The notes under the pieces: generated by a model
Databases searched by the model: none
Told to the model about the DNA's origin: nothing
The model's input: only the letters and a program-made list of their open reading frames with translations
Shown here: positions 1-8,194 of the stretch, piece by piece
Position numbering within the stretch: the stretch's first letter is position 1
Layout of the letters: every line of letters begins with the position of its first letter
Made by a program: the position numbers and the translations under genes
Assembly: GCA_030145245.1 (NCBI GenBank)
Contig: JAQYWC010000066.1
Coordinates: forward strand, 38,680 to 102,679
DNA: 64,000 bases
Source: Desulfobacterium sp.
GTDB taxonomy: Bacteria > Desulfobacterota > Desulfobacteria > Desulfobacterales > Desulfobacteraceae
Reading direction: 5' to 3'

Positions 1-339
1 CAGGATATCCTGTACGGATTCGTCGTTAAGATACTCTTCCAGGGGACCAAACCCTGTTATCTCATTGATAAGGTCCGAGATGAGCATGGAACGTTCGTCC
101 ATATTAAGGGGAAGGTCTTCGTTAAGGGTTATCTCGTTGAGCATATTCCTGATGGCAACTTCAAGATCTTCAGCTGAAAGATCGGTGACGGTTGCAAGAT
201 CAAGGCGGTCAACAAGCAAAAGATGAATCTTTGACTTTACCCTGTTATACATTTCACGGTTTATGATCTTGGGAAAACTGTTTTTTGAGTCGTTTGCAAG
301 CCCGCCCCCCCTGGAATTTATCCGGCTGCTGAGCTTCAT
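1..339 (-). CDS. cpaF: Tad pilus ATPase CpaF/TadA, N-terminal part (cut by window edge)
   Basis: The first 113 codons of a CpaF/TadA-type secretion ATPase, the motor of Tad pilus assembly at the inner membrane. The visible part is the helical N-terminal domain, ending in the family signature NEITGFGPLEEYL just before the window edge; the Walker motifs would lie outside. The ATG at 339 overlaps the cpaE stop by four bases (ATGA), so the two are translationally coupled. Family and position as the last visible tad gene agree. Whether the rest of the gene is intact cannot be seen. Confidence 0.85.
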   Translation of the reverse strand, partial: MKLSSRINSRGGGLANDSKNSFPKIINREMYNRVKSKIHLLLVDRLDLATVTDLSAEDLEVAIRNMLNEITLNEDLPLNMDERSMLISDLINEITGFGPLEEYLNDESVQDIL

Positions 340-1502
340 CCTAGCAAGCCTCCTGAAAGGATTTTTTTCCAGTCCTTTTCTTCATGGGGTTTGATCCCGG
401 TCAGGTTTCCTGCAATCGCCTTCATATCATTGTTGATTTTACCCTTTTTATCCGTCTGGTTCAGGGTTTCCCCCTGGTTTGAAGCCATGGAAAAAAGGGG
501 ATAATTGTTCTCTATGGTAGCAAATATTTTCTGCTGGAAAATTTTTTCAAGGTCAACATCATCCATATCGTTTTTTTTCAGATACCGGTTAATGATCACC
601 TGGAGCTTCTTTTGCTCAAAATTGAGTTCCCTGAAGAATTCTATCACCTTCAGGGCACTCTTTACCGTGGGAATATTCTGCTGGGTCATTACAAGCACCC
701 TGTCTGCCTGGGTGCAGACCTCCAGGGTGCGGTCTGAAAAATCATGGGGGCAGTCGATGACGATATAGTCAAAATGCTGCTTTAACAAGGAGAGCATACC
801 CATGATGTCATTGGCTGTTATCCGGTCTGAATCACTTATCTCTTCCGGGGTCGTCAGGATATAAAAACCGTTTGGATGTTGAAAAAGAGAGGAAAAAAGA
901 AGATTTTCATCCATTCTCTCCATATCCTTTATAAGGTCATAGGGCGTATAGGAGATCTCGATGTTGAGGTAGCTGCTTATATCCCCCATGAACAGGTTCA
1001 GATCCAGGAGAAGCACCCGGTCCTGTGTGAGATCATGGATATGATCCGCAAGATTGATGGCCGTGGTGGTAACCCCGATTCCTCCCTTGAGGCTGAATAC
1101 CGGGAAAATGTCAGCACCCTTGGAGAGACCGCCGGATCCGTCCAGTGCTCTTCTTACGGACCCTGCAAGTTCGGCCTTGTCAAAGGGATATGTCAGGAAA
1201 TCGGTGATTCCCATCCTGAAGCCCCGGAGAAGGAGGTCAGGATCTTTTCTTGAATTTATCATGAACAGACCGGTTTGGGGCTGGATCTTTTTGATGCGTT
1301 TTGCAAGATTCATGAGATCACTTTCCTGCATGGTGACATCGAGAAAAACAAGATCTGTCTTTTTCTCCCTTATGGTCGCGTACCCCTTGGAGATGTCGGA
1401 GATGCTGTCGGTAATATCGACAATGGGCATGAGTTCACCGGCAAGTTCCCGGTGGAGTTTCCTGTTTTCACTGATTAGAATACCGCTTGATTTTTCCTTC
1501 AT
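336..1502 (-). CDS. cpaE: Tad pilus localisation protein CpaE/TadZ
   Basis: Receiver-like domain followed by a ParA/MinD-type ATPase, the usual CpaE/TadZ build; in this family it positions the pilus machine at the pole. Counting from a TTG at 1535, the receiver Asp is in DLVFLDV (residue 66) and the deviant Walker A is KGGIGVTT (residues 150-157), followed by the DLNLFMGD stretch and the Walker-B-like IVIDCPHD. I prefer the ATG at 1502 (388 residues) because the TTG at 1535 has its AGGA only one base away; neither start has a perfect ribosome site. The gene lies 36 bp after cpaC (3 bp from the TTG) and overlaps cpaF by four bases. Confidence 0.9.
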   Translation of the reverse strand: MKEKSSGILISENRKLHRELAGELMPIVDITDSISDISKGYATIREKKTDLVFLDVTMQESDLMNLAKRIKKIQPQTGLFMINSRKDPDLLLRGFRMGITDFLTYPFDKAELAGSVRRALDGSGGLSKGADIFPVFSLKGGIGVTTTAINLADHIHDLTQDRVLLLDLNLFMGDISSYLNIEISYTPYDLIKDMERMDENLLFSSLFQHPNGFYILTTPEEISDSDRITANDIMGMLSLLKQHFDYIVIDCPHDFSDRTLEVCTQADRVLVMTQQNIPTVKSALKVIEFFRELNFEQKKLQVIINRYLKKNDMDDVDLEKIFQQKIFATIENNYPLFSMASNQGETLNQTDKKGKINNDMKAIAGNLTGIKPHEEKDWKKILSGGLLG

Positions 1503-1538
1503 ATACCCTGTTTCCCTTAAAAGCGTTTCAATCAAATC

Positions 1539-3062
1539 CTATTTTGAAAAACCGTTTTGCCCCTTAAAGACAGGAACGCTTTTTTCTGTTTTTTTGGTCA
1601 GATCAAGATTGTTGTTTATGAAAAAATCGAAATCGCTGATCATATTTTTAAGGTCCTGGCCGGGCAGTATCGGCACCTCTCCCTTGTTCAACGGCCGTAC
1701 GATCTGGGGGGTCACAATGATAACCAATTCGGTTTCCTGGTGTTGAGTCTCCTTGCTTGTGAAGAATGAACCAAGGTAGGGAATATCCCCGACAAAGGGA
1801 AGTTTGTTTGTTGAGACAAAACTTTCCTCCTTTAAAAGACCTGCCAGGGCAAATGTCTGTCCGTTTTTCATCTGAATGGTTGTTGAAACCTTTCTCTCGG
1901 TCAGCCCGGGAACGGTTACACCGGCGGCTGTGACGCCAAGGGAGTAATCAGGGGCACTCACCTCAGGGGTCACCTCAAGTGTAATGGTCTCCTGATCAGT
2001 GATATAGGGAGTAAAATTGAGCTTTATGCCGTAGGAGTTGTACTCAATAGTAATTCCGCCTTCGTCGGTCTGAACCGGGATGGGGTAGGAACCTCCGACC
2101 TGGAAGCTTGCTTTTTGACCGTTCATTGTGACCAAGGTGGGCGATGCAAGGGATTTTGCAAGTTTCTGCCCTTTAAGCAGGCTTATTATACCAAGCCAGT
2201 CGTGCTTTGTGGAATTAAGGGCTATCTGAAATGCAGTGCCAAAGGGAGAGTTAAAGCTGCTGGAGGATCTCTGGGAAGAACGGGTGCTGTTTATAGGCAT
2301 TCCGCCTGAAATAGTTTGTTCAAAACTATTACCGAATTCTCCGCCGATTGTTGTCTTTGTTGTTATACTCGGGGATGTATAATCCGTCGAGCTTGAGGAG
2401 GTGCTGTTTCCGGTGTAGTCTCCCCCCTTAAAGATCCCGATTCCCAGGTTTTCCTTGCTGTTCAGGAAATTGATCCCCATCTGTTTCAATCCGGACTTTG
2501 AAATTTCAGCGATCACAACCTTGAGCTGCACCTGCTGGGGGCCTGTAAGATTTATCAGGTTGAAGAATTTAATATCAAAGCTTTTTACCACGGTAAGGAC
2601 TTTTTCAAGAATCGCCTGGCTTGTTACCTCGCCTTTGAGGATGATCGACCGTTTCCCGCTGGATTGCCGGACCGGCAGAATTTCGATCTCAACCTCCGGT
2701 GCAATCTCTTTTACCCTTGCTTCCATGAGTTCCAGGATGGACGGGGGCATGGGAGAATACACCTCTATATGAAACGTCTCCGCCATATTTTCATCCTTCC
2801 ACAGGATCAGGGTGGTGGAGGCGGACTTCTTTGACTTGGAGACAATAAGCATCTGGGTGGGCGTTACCACACTTACATCGGCAATATTGCTATCAGCTAC
2901 GGCGGCCCGGATAATGGGATACCGGGTTTTCATGAGATAGGAGTGATGGAGCTGAATCCTGATGGGTTCCCCCTTTTCAGTTCCATCCGCCATGGCGTTA
3001 TCCGGCAGGAAGATGAAAATCAGGATCAATGGGACAAAAATATTTTTTATCAGGTTCTTCAA
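1539..3062 (-). CDS. cpaC: Tad pilus secretin CpaC/RcpA
   Basis: 507-residue outer-membrane secretin of the Tad system. It starts with TTG at 3062 behind a good AAGGAG site about eight bases away; the next residues form a signal peptide (MKNLIKNIFVPLILIFIF). Then come the CpaC N-terminal pilus-assembly domain, a BON-like segment and the secretin domain. The C-terminal signature VPFVGDIPYLGSFF and the block ELVIIVTPQIVRPL are typical. A Ser/Thr-rich insert (about residues 215-260) precedes the secretin core. It follows cpaB by 35 bp. It is one of three secretins in this window. Confidence 0.93.
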   Translation of the reverse strand: MKNLIKNIFVPLILIFIFLPDNAMADGTEKGEPIRIQLHHSYLMKTRYPIIRAAVADSNIADVSVVTPTQMLIVSKSKKSASTTLILWKDENMAETFHIEVYSPMPPSILELMEARVKEIAPEVEIEILPVRQSSGKRSIILKGEVTSQAILEKVLTVVKSFDIKFFNLINLTGPQQVQLKVVIAEISKSGLKQMGINFLNSKENLGIGIFKGGDYTGNSTSSSSTDYTSPSITTKTTIGGEFGNSFEQTISGGMPINSTRSSQRSSSSFNSPFGTAFQIALNSTKHDWLGIISLLKGQKLAKSLASPTLVTMNGQKASFQVGGSYPIPVQTDEGGITIEYNSYGIKLNFTPYITDQETITLEVTPEVSAPDYSLGVTAAGVTVPGLTERKVSTTIQMKNGQTFALAGLLKEESFVSTNKLPFVGDIPYLGSFFTSKETQHQETELVIIVTPQIVRPLNKGEVPILPGQDLKNMISDFDFFINNNLDLTKKTEKSVPVFKGQNGFSK

Positions 3063-3097
3063 TACAAATCTCCTTATGGAATCACATGCGCTCTTTT

Positions 3098-4201
3098 TTA
3101 ATCAACATAGAATTTTATCGGGTGGGTTGTAGAACCTTTCAGTACTTCAATGATCCTGAATGCTCTTTTGTCTTTTAAAAACAGGTCACTCAAGAGTTCT
3201 CCCCGGGTTGTGATCCGCTCCCTGTCCTTGGGATTTCTTGTTACGATCCTGAGATCTCCATTTGTTGAAGAGTCCGCGATTACAGCCAGTTTTTCCGCCT
3301 GGGTCGGCGTTACGACCAGGGTAACGCAAGTGGCGGCTTTATTCTTATCAAAGACGTTTTTAAGAAGCTGCTCCGTTGTCAGGACCTCAACATCCTGGAG
3401 CAGGATTTTCGAGGATTTCCTGACATTAAAGATCTCTCCCTTTGTTCCCACAGCCTGGTTGCCTCCTTCAGTAGAGAAAACCGAGGCCTTGCTCGAAAAG
3501 ATCACATCCACCCGGTCCCCGGGCTTCAGGGTTCCGCAAACCCCGTCGGTGTTGTCTATCTGAAGTGTTATGGCCCGCATTCCGGATTTGATGAGAGTTG
3601 CGGGATTGGATGCAGACCGGTTAACGGTGACAACCCCGGTATCGCTTGCATATATGGTGGGCATGGTTTCAAGGATTTCATTGTCATTGGCGTTTCTCAA
3701 AAGAAGCCGCAGCTTGGTGGCCTCGCTGATTGAAGCAATGACCGCACCCTGTTCCGGCGTAACCAGCAGATGAATGGTCCATGTTTTCTTTTTCCTGGCG
3801 GCCTTATCTGTAAGTTTTTTCTTAACGGAGGTCTCCTCCAGGGTATATATTTTTATATTCTGGAGCACGATACGGGAGATCTTGCCATTGGATACCCCTT
3901 TGTAAGGTGTAACAGCCAGGATATCCACCCGGTCGTCCTTTTCAAGCTCCCGGGTCACCCCTGAGATCTCATTCACCCCGATGGTGACAATCCTCATGCC
4001 TTTGGGAATGGCCCGGGAAAACGCCCTCCCCTTATCAACAGGCTGTTCCGGTATTTTCTTTTCCGGTTTTTGAACAGGAACGGCCTGAATGACGGGAGCA
4101 GCCTGAACAGGCTCTCTCTTCAGCATGGAGACCCCTTTTACGGCCAGAAGCCCCATGAAAACTGAAATAAGCAGTGCAATAACGGTTTTTGCTTTAAACA
4201 T
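3098..4201 (-). CDS. cpaB: Tad pilus assembly protein CpaB/RcpC
   Basis: 367 residues starting at ATG 4201, with an N-terminal membrane anchor or signal (residues about 5-27) and a Pro/Gln-rich linker. Two SAF/RcpC-type modules follow, recognisable by the paired stretches GVTRELEKDDRVDILAV and GVCGTLKPGDRVDVIF. CpaB/RcpC is periplasmic and helps stabilise the CpaC secretin, possibly through its SAF domains binding peptidoglycan. The order flp-cpaA-tadE-cpaB-cpaC-cpaE-cpaF supports the call. A 72-bp gap separates it from tadE. Confidence 0.9.
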   Translation of the reverse strand: MFKAKTVIALLISVFMGLLAVKGVSMLKREPVQAAPVIQAVPVQKPEKKIPEQPVDKGRAFSRAIPKGMRIVTIGVNEISGVTRELEKDDRVDILAVTPYKGVSNGKISRIVLQNIKIYTLEETSVKKKLTDKAARKKKTWTIHLLVTPEQGAVIASISEATKLRLLLRNANDNEILETMPTIYASDTGVVTVNRSASNPATLIKSGMRAITLQIDNTDGVCGTLKPGDRVDVIFSSKASVFSTEGGNQAVGTKGEIFNVRKSSKILLQDVEVLTTEQLLKNVFDKNKAATCVTLVVTPTQAEKLAVIADSSTNGDLRIVTRNPKDRERITTRGELLSDLFLKDKRAFRIIEVLKGSTTHPIKFYVD

Positions 4202-4273
4202 AGATTATCGTCTCTCCATCAATTGGATTCTCCAGGCAGTTATTCCTTAAAACAGGGGACAGGCTCAACATGG

Positions 4274-4732
4274 TCAGGGGAATGCCATCAGTGATACAGC
4301 GCTTATGGTGCGGGGAATCATGCCCTCGGGCAGATAACCGGTCAAAGGAGTGTACTCATAGTCAACCACCCTGACCTCCAGGTATTTGCAGGATTCATAA
4401 TCGTCCAGGGAACTATTCCCAGCGCCCTTGAAACTAACCTCAACCCCGCTACCATCCAGGGAATCATCGAGCCAGAAGCCTTGGTTTACTGCATTGATCG
4501 CAATCTGTTCAGGATCCTCGTACTCCTCATCATCGGAATCCAGCCAGTACTTAACCTTTACCCCTGCCCTGGCACCTGAGGAAACGGCATTCTCCATGAT
4601 CATCACATTGGTCAGGTACCAGGAGTAATCCAGGAGTCCGAAGAAGATCATGAACCAGATGGGCAGGAGAATCGCAAATTCCACTGCGGCCGTACCCCTG
4701 TTGTTGAGAAATCGTGCTTTGAAAATTTTCAA
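4274..4732 (-). CDS. tadE: TadE-family pseudopilin
   Basis: 152 residues. The N-terminal segment NRGTAAVEFAILLPIWFMIFF is the TadE signature: short basic leader, conserved Glu, one long hydrophobic helix. TadE proteins are pseudopilins processed by the Tad prepilin peptidase, encoded immediately upstream here. The start is a TTG at 4732 that overlaps the cpaA stop by four bases, with GGAG four bases upstream. TadE usually comes with TadF/TadG; none is seen in this part of the operon. Confidence 0.85.
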   Translation of the reverse strand: MKIFKARFLNNRGTAAVEFAILLPIWFMIFFGLLDYSWYLTNVMIMENAVSSGARAGVKVKYWLDSDDEEYEDPEQIAINAVNQGFWLDDSLDGSGVEVSFKGAGNSSLDDYESCKYLEVRVVDYEYTPLTGYLPEGMIPRTISAVSLMAFP

Positions 4733-5247
4733 ACCGCTCCCCCCGCAATGAGATAGGCAATATATCCTGTAAGAATCGGAACCGAATAGGGAATACTCTC
4801 CCTCTTCCCAGCTGCCAAAACGGGCGACAGGTTGAAAATCAGCACTTTCAGATCTTCAACAATACCGGTCAAGGAGCTTAACCTCTTTTTTTTCAACAAC
4901 AGGAAAAGCGAAACAACTCCCCCGGCCATGGCACCGTAGAGAAATATCCAGGAAACGGCAAGGGGGCCGACAAGGGAACCGATCGCTCCCAAAAGCTTCA
5001 CATCGCCACCTCCTGCCCCGCCCAGGAGAAACGGGACAATAAAGACCAACAGCCCTGCTGCCAACCCTTTCAAAGCCCAAAAGACGCCCGGCCCCATTCC
5101 CAGTTGAACTGCATTCAGCCAGATTCCAAGAACGACAAAGGGCATGGTGAGCCAGTTGGGAATCTTTCTCCACAACAGATCGGTACAGACCGCAATGCAA
5201 ATCAGCACCATGGTCCCGGAAAAAGGAGTCTGTATCCAGCTTATCAC
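4729..5247 (-). CDS. cpaA: Prepilin peptidase CpaA/TadV
   Basis: 172-residue A24 aspartic prepilin peptidase, without the N-terminal methylase domain of PilD. The two catalytic Asp regions are visible: the first in CTDLLWRKIPNWLT, the second in the GxGD motif GGAGGGDVKLLGAIG. The rest is membrane-spanning. It should cleave Flp and TadE leaders at the inner membrane. The GTG start at 5247 is chosen because AGGAG lies six bases upstream. It follows flp by 12 bp. The window holds no PilD/GspO, so the Gsp pseudopilins must use a peptidase encoded elsewhere, or this one. Confidence 0.9.
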   Translation of the reverse strand: MISWIQTPFSGTMVLICIAVCTDLLWRKIPNWLTMPFVVLGIWLNAVQLGMGPGVFWALKGLAAGLLVFIVPFLLGGAGGGDVKLLGAIGSLVGPLAVSWIFLYGAMAGGVVSLFLLLKKKRLSSLTGIVEDLKVLIFNLSPVLAAGKRESIPYSVPILTGYIAYLIAGGAV

Positions 5248-5259
5248 GACTTTCTCCTG

Positions 5260-5463
5260 CTACTCGGTGACAGTGGGGTTTTTAATTTTCTCTGTTGTCG
5301 TTTCAAGCTGGTCTGAGATGGCATCAAAAAGAAGGCCCAGCTTTTCGCTGAAACCGCCTAGTACAGTTACGAGAAGTGCCGCCATGATCCCTGCAATCAA
5401 ACCGTACTCAATGGCTGTTGCACCAGATTCATCTTTCCATAGTTTTTTTAACAATCGTTTCAT
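5260..5463 (-). CDS. flp: Flp-type class IVb pilin
   Basis: 67-residue major pilin. The class IVb motif ESGATAIEYGLIAGI shows the cleavage Gly (G/ATAIEYG), the Glu at +5 and the Tyr next to it that mark Flp pilins, followed by one hydrophobic helix. I use the ATG at 5463, with AGGTG five bases before it, rather than an in-frame extension to 5529, because that extension would give an implausible leader and would run through the inverted repeat at 5487-5515. It is the first gene of the Tad operon. Confidence 0.92.
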   Translation of the reverse strand: MKRLLKKLWKDESGATAIEYGLIAGIMAALLVTVLGGFSEKLGLLFDAISDQLETTTEKIKNPTVTE

Positions 5464-5486
5464 AGTTTCACCTGACCTTAAGTTGT

Positions 5487-5515
5487 GGCAAGGATTCCAT
5501 GTAGGAATCCCTGCC
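5487..5515. promoter_or_regulatory. Inverted repeat in the flp leader
   Basis: GGCA-A-GGATTCC / ATGTA / GGAATCC-C-TGCC: an 11-bp stem plus one mismatch around a 5-base loop, 24 bases upstream of the flp start codon. No U-tract follows on either strand, so it is not a normal terminator. It could be an operator for the adjacent AraC-type regulator or an mRNA 5' hairpin. The structure is read directly; the role is inference. Confidence 0.45.
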
Positions 5516-5650
5516 CTGTTCTCATTCATCGTTATCCGATAGTAAGTAATACCCGATCAATCGATTCAATGCTTGGATTTTATTGCTAAAGAACAGCACT
5601 ATTTTGCTATTAACTAAAGACCACTGATTTATTCAGTGCCGGACCGGGCT

Positions 5651-6550
5651 CTATCTTAGAACAAGGCTCTTTTGCCCGGCCTGGCCGCAGCCGTCAATTT
5701 TCCAGTGAAGGCTGTTGAGCCAAAGATCCGGAGTCCCCTCCACATCAACGGTAACGGATTGTTTTTTCGCTAAAAGAGATTTCCGGTACAATGAGGGACT
5801 TGTGCCCTGGATCTTCTTAAACACACGTGCAAAATAGGAGACATCGTTAAACCCCACGGCATAGCAGATCTGGGAAACGTTCATACCCTGATTTCCCATC
5901 ATCCGTTTGGCCTCCTTGATCCGTGTGCGATTAAGATATTCCTTGAACGAGCAACCGAGAGTATGTTTAAAGAGACGGGAGTAATGGTACCGGCTCAATC
6001 CATTAATGGCCGAGACATCATCCAGGGTGATGGAGCCCATATATTGGGTTTCAATGTGCTCCAGGGATCGCTGGAGTTTTTTACGGCCCTTTGGCACGAT
6101 CGGTTCCCCACCGGACATTGGGGCGGAACGGGTCTGAAAATACAGGCTGCCAAGCCGGCTTAAGGCGGCGTTTTCGAAAAAGACGCTGATCTCGGGATAG
6201 GTGTTGAGCATCTCGACAAAATCCACCGTTTCAATGGTGTAGCAGGTCGTGGGCCGGGTTGCCACAAGATCAATGATGGAGAGCCCCTTGTCCACAAGGG
6301 CCATAAGGCCGTAATACTCGCCCACGGTTAAAGAACCGTTGGAACGGATCCCCCCCTCTTTAGAACAGCGCTCAATTGCGAGGTTGCCGGAAACCACATA
6401 CCCGATCTGGGCCACTGCCTGGTTTTCCTGTAAGAGGAGGGTATCTTGGGAAAAAGTGCGCAACTGGAACAAGGATTCTATCTTGTCCCTTTTCGCGGGT
6501 TCAAGGGTGCTGAAAGGGGGAATATACTGCAGCAGGTCACAGGTTTTCAT
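5651..6550 (-). CDS. CRP-like sensor / AraC-type transcription regulator
   Basis: 299 residues from ATG 6550 (GGAG seven bases upstream; a TTG two codons earlier is less likely). Residues about 1-140 resemble a cyclic-nucleotide-binding beta-roll of the CRP family (for example GYVVSGNLAIERCSKEGG, SLTVGEYYGLMALV). The C-terminal third has two AraC helix-turn-helix units: ITLDDVSAINGLSRYHYSRLFK and the signature VSQICYAVGFNDVSYFARVFKK. It lies 187 bp upstream of flp on the same strand, so the Tad operon is the obvious target; this is inference. Expression should be controlled by the cobalamin riboswitch and terminator just upstream, which is unusual for such a regulator. Confidence 0.85.
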   Translation of the reverse strand: MKTCDLLQYIPPFSTLEPAKRDKIESLFQLRTFSQDTLLLQENQAVAQIGYVVSGNLAIERCSKEGGIRSNGSLTVGEYYGLMALVDKGLSIIDLVATRPTTCYTIETVDFVEMLNTYPEISVFFENAALSRLGSLYFQTRSAPMSGGEPIVPKGRKKLQRSLEHIETQYMGSITLDDVSAINGLSRYHYSRLFKHTLGCSFKEYLNRTRIKEAKRMMGNQGMNVSQICYAVGFNDVSYFARVFKKIQGTSPSLYRKSLLAKKQSVTVDVEGTPDLWLNSLHWKIDGCGQAGQKSLVLR

Positions 6551-6560
6551 TCTCAAGCTC

Positions 6561-6599
6561 CAAAAAACAAAAATCCCGGCAACAGTATTGCCGGGATTT
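6561..6599 (-). terminator. Intrinsic terminator between cobalamin riboswitch and AraC-type gene
   Basis: On the minus strand a perfect 12-bp stem (AAATCCCGGCAA / TTGCCGGGATTT, loop of five, plus 6571-6599) is followed by TTGTTTTTT. It ends directly before the GGAG of the regulator at 5651-6550. Its position downstream of the riboswitch makes it the expected expression platform for B12-dependent attenuation. Confidence 0.9.
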
Positions 6600-6656
6600 A
6601 CGTTTTTAAATCCACTTAAGGTGTCGACGTCCTTTGTCCGTAAGGATAGTCAATTC

Positions 6657-6816
6657 ATGCAGGTCGGTCTTCTGACTCACGGATCATTTTACTTGTCGCG
6701 CCTTCCCGTTTTAAAAAAAACAGTGACATAAATGCGACGTTCATCCCCGTTCACAGCGGCGGGCCCGTCATCGGTTTTCACGATGTTCCCATGCTCTATA
6801 AAATGAGCACCTGCAT
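6657..6816 (-). ncRNA. Cobalamin (AdoCbl-type) riboswitch
   Basis: Read on the minus strand, the closing helix P1 is ATGCAGGT (6816-6809) pairing with ACCTGCAT (6664-6657). In order come a P3-like hairpin ATCG..CGAT, the core ACGGGCCCGCCGCTGTGAAC then GGGGA, the CACTG block, CGGGAAGGCGCGAC (pairing back to GTCGC), and the B12-box-like GTGAGTCAGAAGACC. This matches the known cobalamin riboswitch consensus element by element. A terminator stands 57 bases downstream. The gene it controls by position is the CRP/AraC regulator at 5651-6550, not a B12 synthesis or transport gene. Confidence 0.95.
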
Positions 6817-7242
6817 TCCATAATTTTTTATGAAACCATCGGTTTGGTTAAGATGTATGAAACAACCCCAAACGACATGGGGTGGTTCTAAAAACAATCA
6901 CAAAAAAAGTCAAGCAATAAAATCGACATCACATTTTAAATAAAAACCTGCCGCAAGACCACTGTGCGCAAATCAAAACCAACGTCATCCCACCATCAAA
7001 AAAAACAGGGTTCATTCACAATTTCCCTTGTGTTTTCCCACAAAACAGCTATCAATAACAGGGAAAGCATTAAATCATGATCCATTGACGACATTTGACG
7101 ACATTGCCGAAAAAAGGAGCTAAAACCGCTAAAAAATCCTATTATTCGGCAATAAATCAATAGCAAAGATATGAAATTTATCGTATAAAAAAGCAGTCTT
7201 GGATTGTTTTTCACCCATGTAAACGAATAAAGAAGGATGGAT
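6817..7242. promoter_or_regulatory. Divergent upstream region of the riboswitch and of the gsp operon
   Basis: AT-rich and without a convincing gene. It holds an 8-of-9-bp hairpin (6861-6887, AACAACCCC/GGGGTGGTT), a tandem 10-bp direct repeat TTGACGACAT (7085-7094, 7095-7104), and a spaced 9-bp inverted repeat ATTGCCGAA (7103-7111) / TTCGGCAAT (7145-7153) that encloses a smaller AGGA/TCCT pair. TATAAA at 7184-7189 is a possible -10 box for gspG, but its -35 region is weak. AGAAGG at 7231-7236 serves the ATG at 7243. Confidence 0.4.
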
Positions 7243-7686
7243 ATGACACTGTCTTCAAAAAATGAAAAAGGCTTTACACTGATTGAACTGATGGTGGTGG
7301 TGGTGATTCTGGGAATCCTGGCAGGACTCATCGTGCCGAGGCTCATGGGAAGAACCGACGAGGCAAAACAGGTCAAGGCCCAGGTTGATATCGCAGCCAT
7401 TGAAACGGCGTTGAAACTCTATCGCCTGGACAACGGCAACTACCCGCCCACGGAGCAGGGACTCATGGCACTTGTGGAAAAGCCTTCGTCCGAGCCCGTG
7501 CCTGCCAAATGGCATGAAGGCGGCTATCTTGAAAAAGGCAAGACACCCAAGGATCCCTGGAACAGGGAGTATCTCTACCTCTGCCCCGGCATCCACGGAG
7601 ACTTTGACATCATCTCCTACGGCGGAGACGGCGCACCCGGAGGAGAAGGTAAAAACAGGGACATAAAGAGCTGGGAACTTGAGTAA
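7243..7686 (+). CDS. gspG: Type II secretion major pseudopilin GspG
   Basis: 147-residue major pseudopilin that forms the periplasmic piston of the type II secretion system. The leader ends at the prepilin site KG/FTLIELMVVVVILGILAG with the conserved Glu at +5. The C-terminal part has the GspG hallmarks NGNYPPTEQGL, PKDPWNREYLY and the calcium-loop region DIISYGGDGAPGGEG. The ATG at 7243 is preferred over 7237 because AGAAGG then sits six bases upstream instead of touching the start. It is the first gene of the gsp operon. Confidence 0.95.
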   Translation: MTLSSKNEKGFTLIELMVVVVILGILAGLIVPRLMGRTDEAKQVKAQVDIAAIETALKLYRLDNGNYPPTEQGLMALVEKPSSEPVPAKWHEGGYLEKGKTPKDPWNREYLYLCPGIHGDFDIISYGGDGAPGGEGKNRDIKSWELE

Positions 7687-8194
7687 AAAGCGTTCGGGGG
7701 AAACCGGGTTTACCATCATAGAGCTTGTTATTGTTCTAGTCATAGCAGGTATTCTCCTGTTTTTCGCCCTTCCAACGTTCCAGAATGTACACTTTTTTTC
7801 AGACCCGGAAAACGCCCTTGGAAAAACGATTCAATTGATCGACTCGTTAAAAAGAAAGGCTGTGACCGACAACAGGGATTATATGATGCATGTGGACATT
7901 ACCGCAGGCCGCATATGGGTTTCGGACGATTCCATGGACCAGGAAGCAATGAAAATCGCCAGGGAAAAAGGCATTCAATTCTCGGGCAATACCATTGTCC
8001 TTGACGTGGAATTTCCCGGCGCCATGCCCCTTGCCTCGGATGACGTCCGGATAAAATTCCGCAGGCAGGGGTATTCGGACATGGCATTGATCCACATCCA
8101 GGAGGAGGAGAACGATGTCACCCTGAGGGTCGAGCCCTTTCTTTCAAGGGTTGAACTTGAGAACAGGAGTGTCTCCTTTGACCAGTGCATGTAA
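7679..8194 (+). CDS. gspH: Type II secretion minor pseudopilin GspH
   Basis: 171 residues. Prepilin cleavage site TG/FTIIELVIVLVIAGILLFF with Glu at +5, then a variable GspH-type domain. It starts with TTG at 7679, overlapping the end of gspG by eight bases; no better start lies upstream of the cleavage motif. Assignment rests on the motif plus its place between gspG and gspI. Confidence 0.88.
   Translation: MSKKRSGETGFTIIELVIVLVIAGILLFFALPTFQNVHFFSDPENALGKTIQLIDSLKRKAVTDNRDYMMHVDITAGRIWVSDDSMDQEAMKIAREKGIQFSGNTIVLDVEFPGAMPLASDDVRIKFRRQGYSDMALIHIQEEENDVTLRVEPFLSRVELENRSVSFDQCM

Noticed and set aside
5464..5529. N-terminal extension of flp to 5529
   Set aside because: It would give an unusual leader and translate the inverted repeat; the ATG at 5463 has a good ribosome site and a normal Flp leader.
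6657..6816. Riboswitch acting on the gsp operon
   Set aside because: The conserved bases read only on the minus strand, with the terminator leading into the regulator gene; gspG is divergent.
6996..7400. Minus-strand open frame of 134 codons before gspG
   Set aside because: Overlaps the start of gspG and crosses the gsp upstream region; no ribosome site or family.
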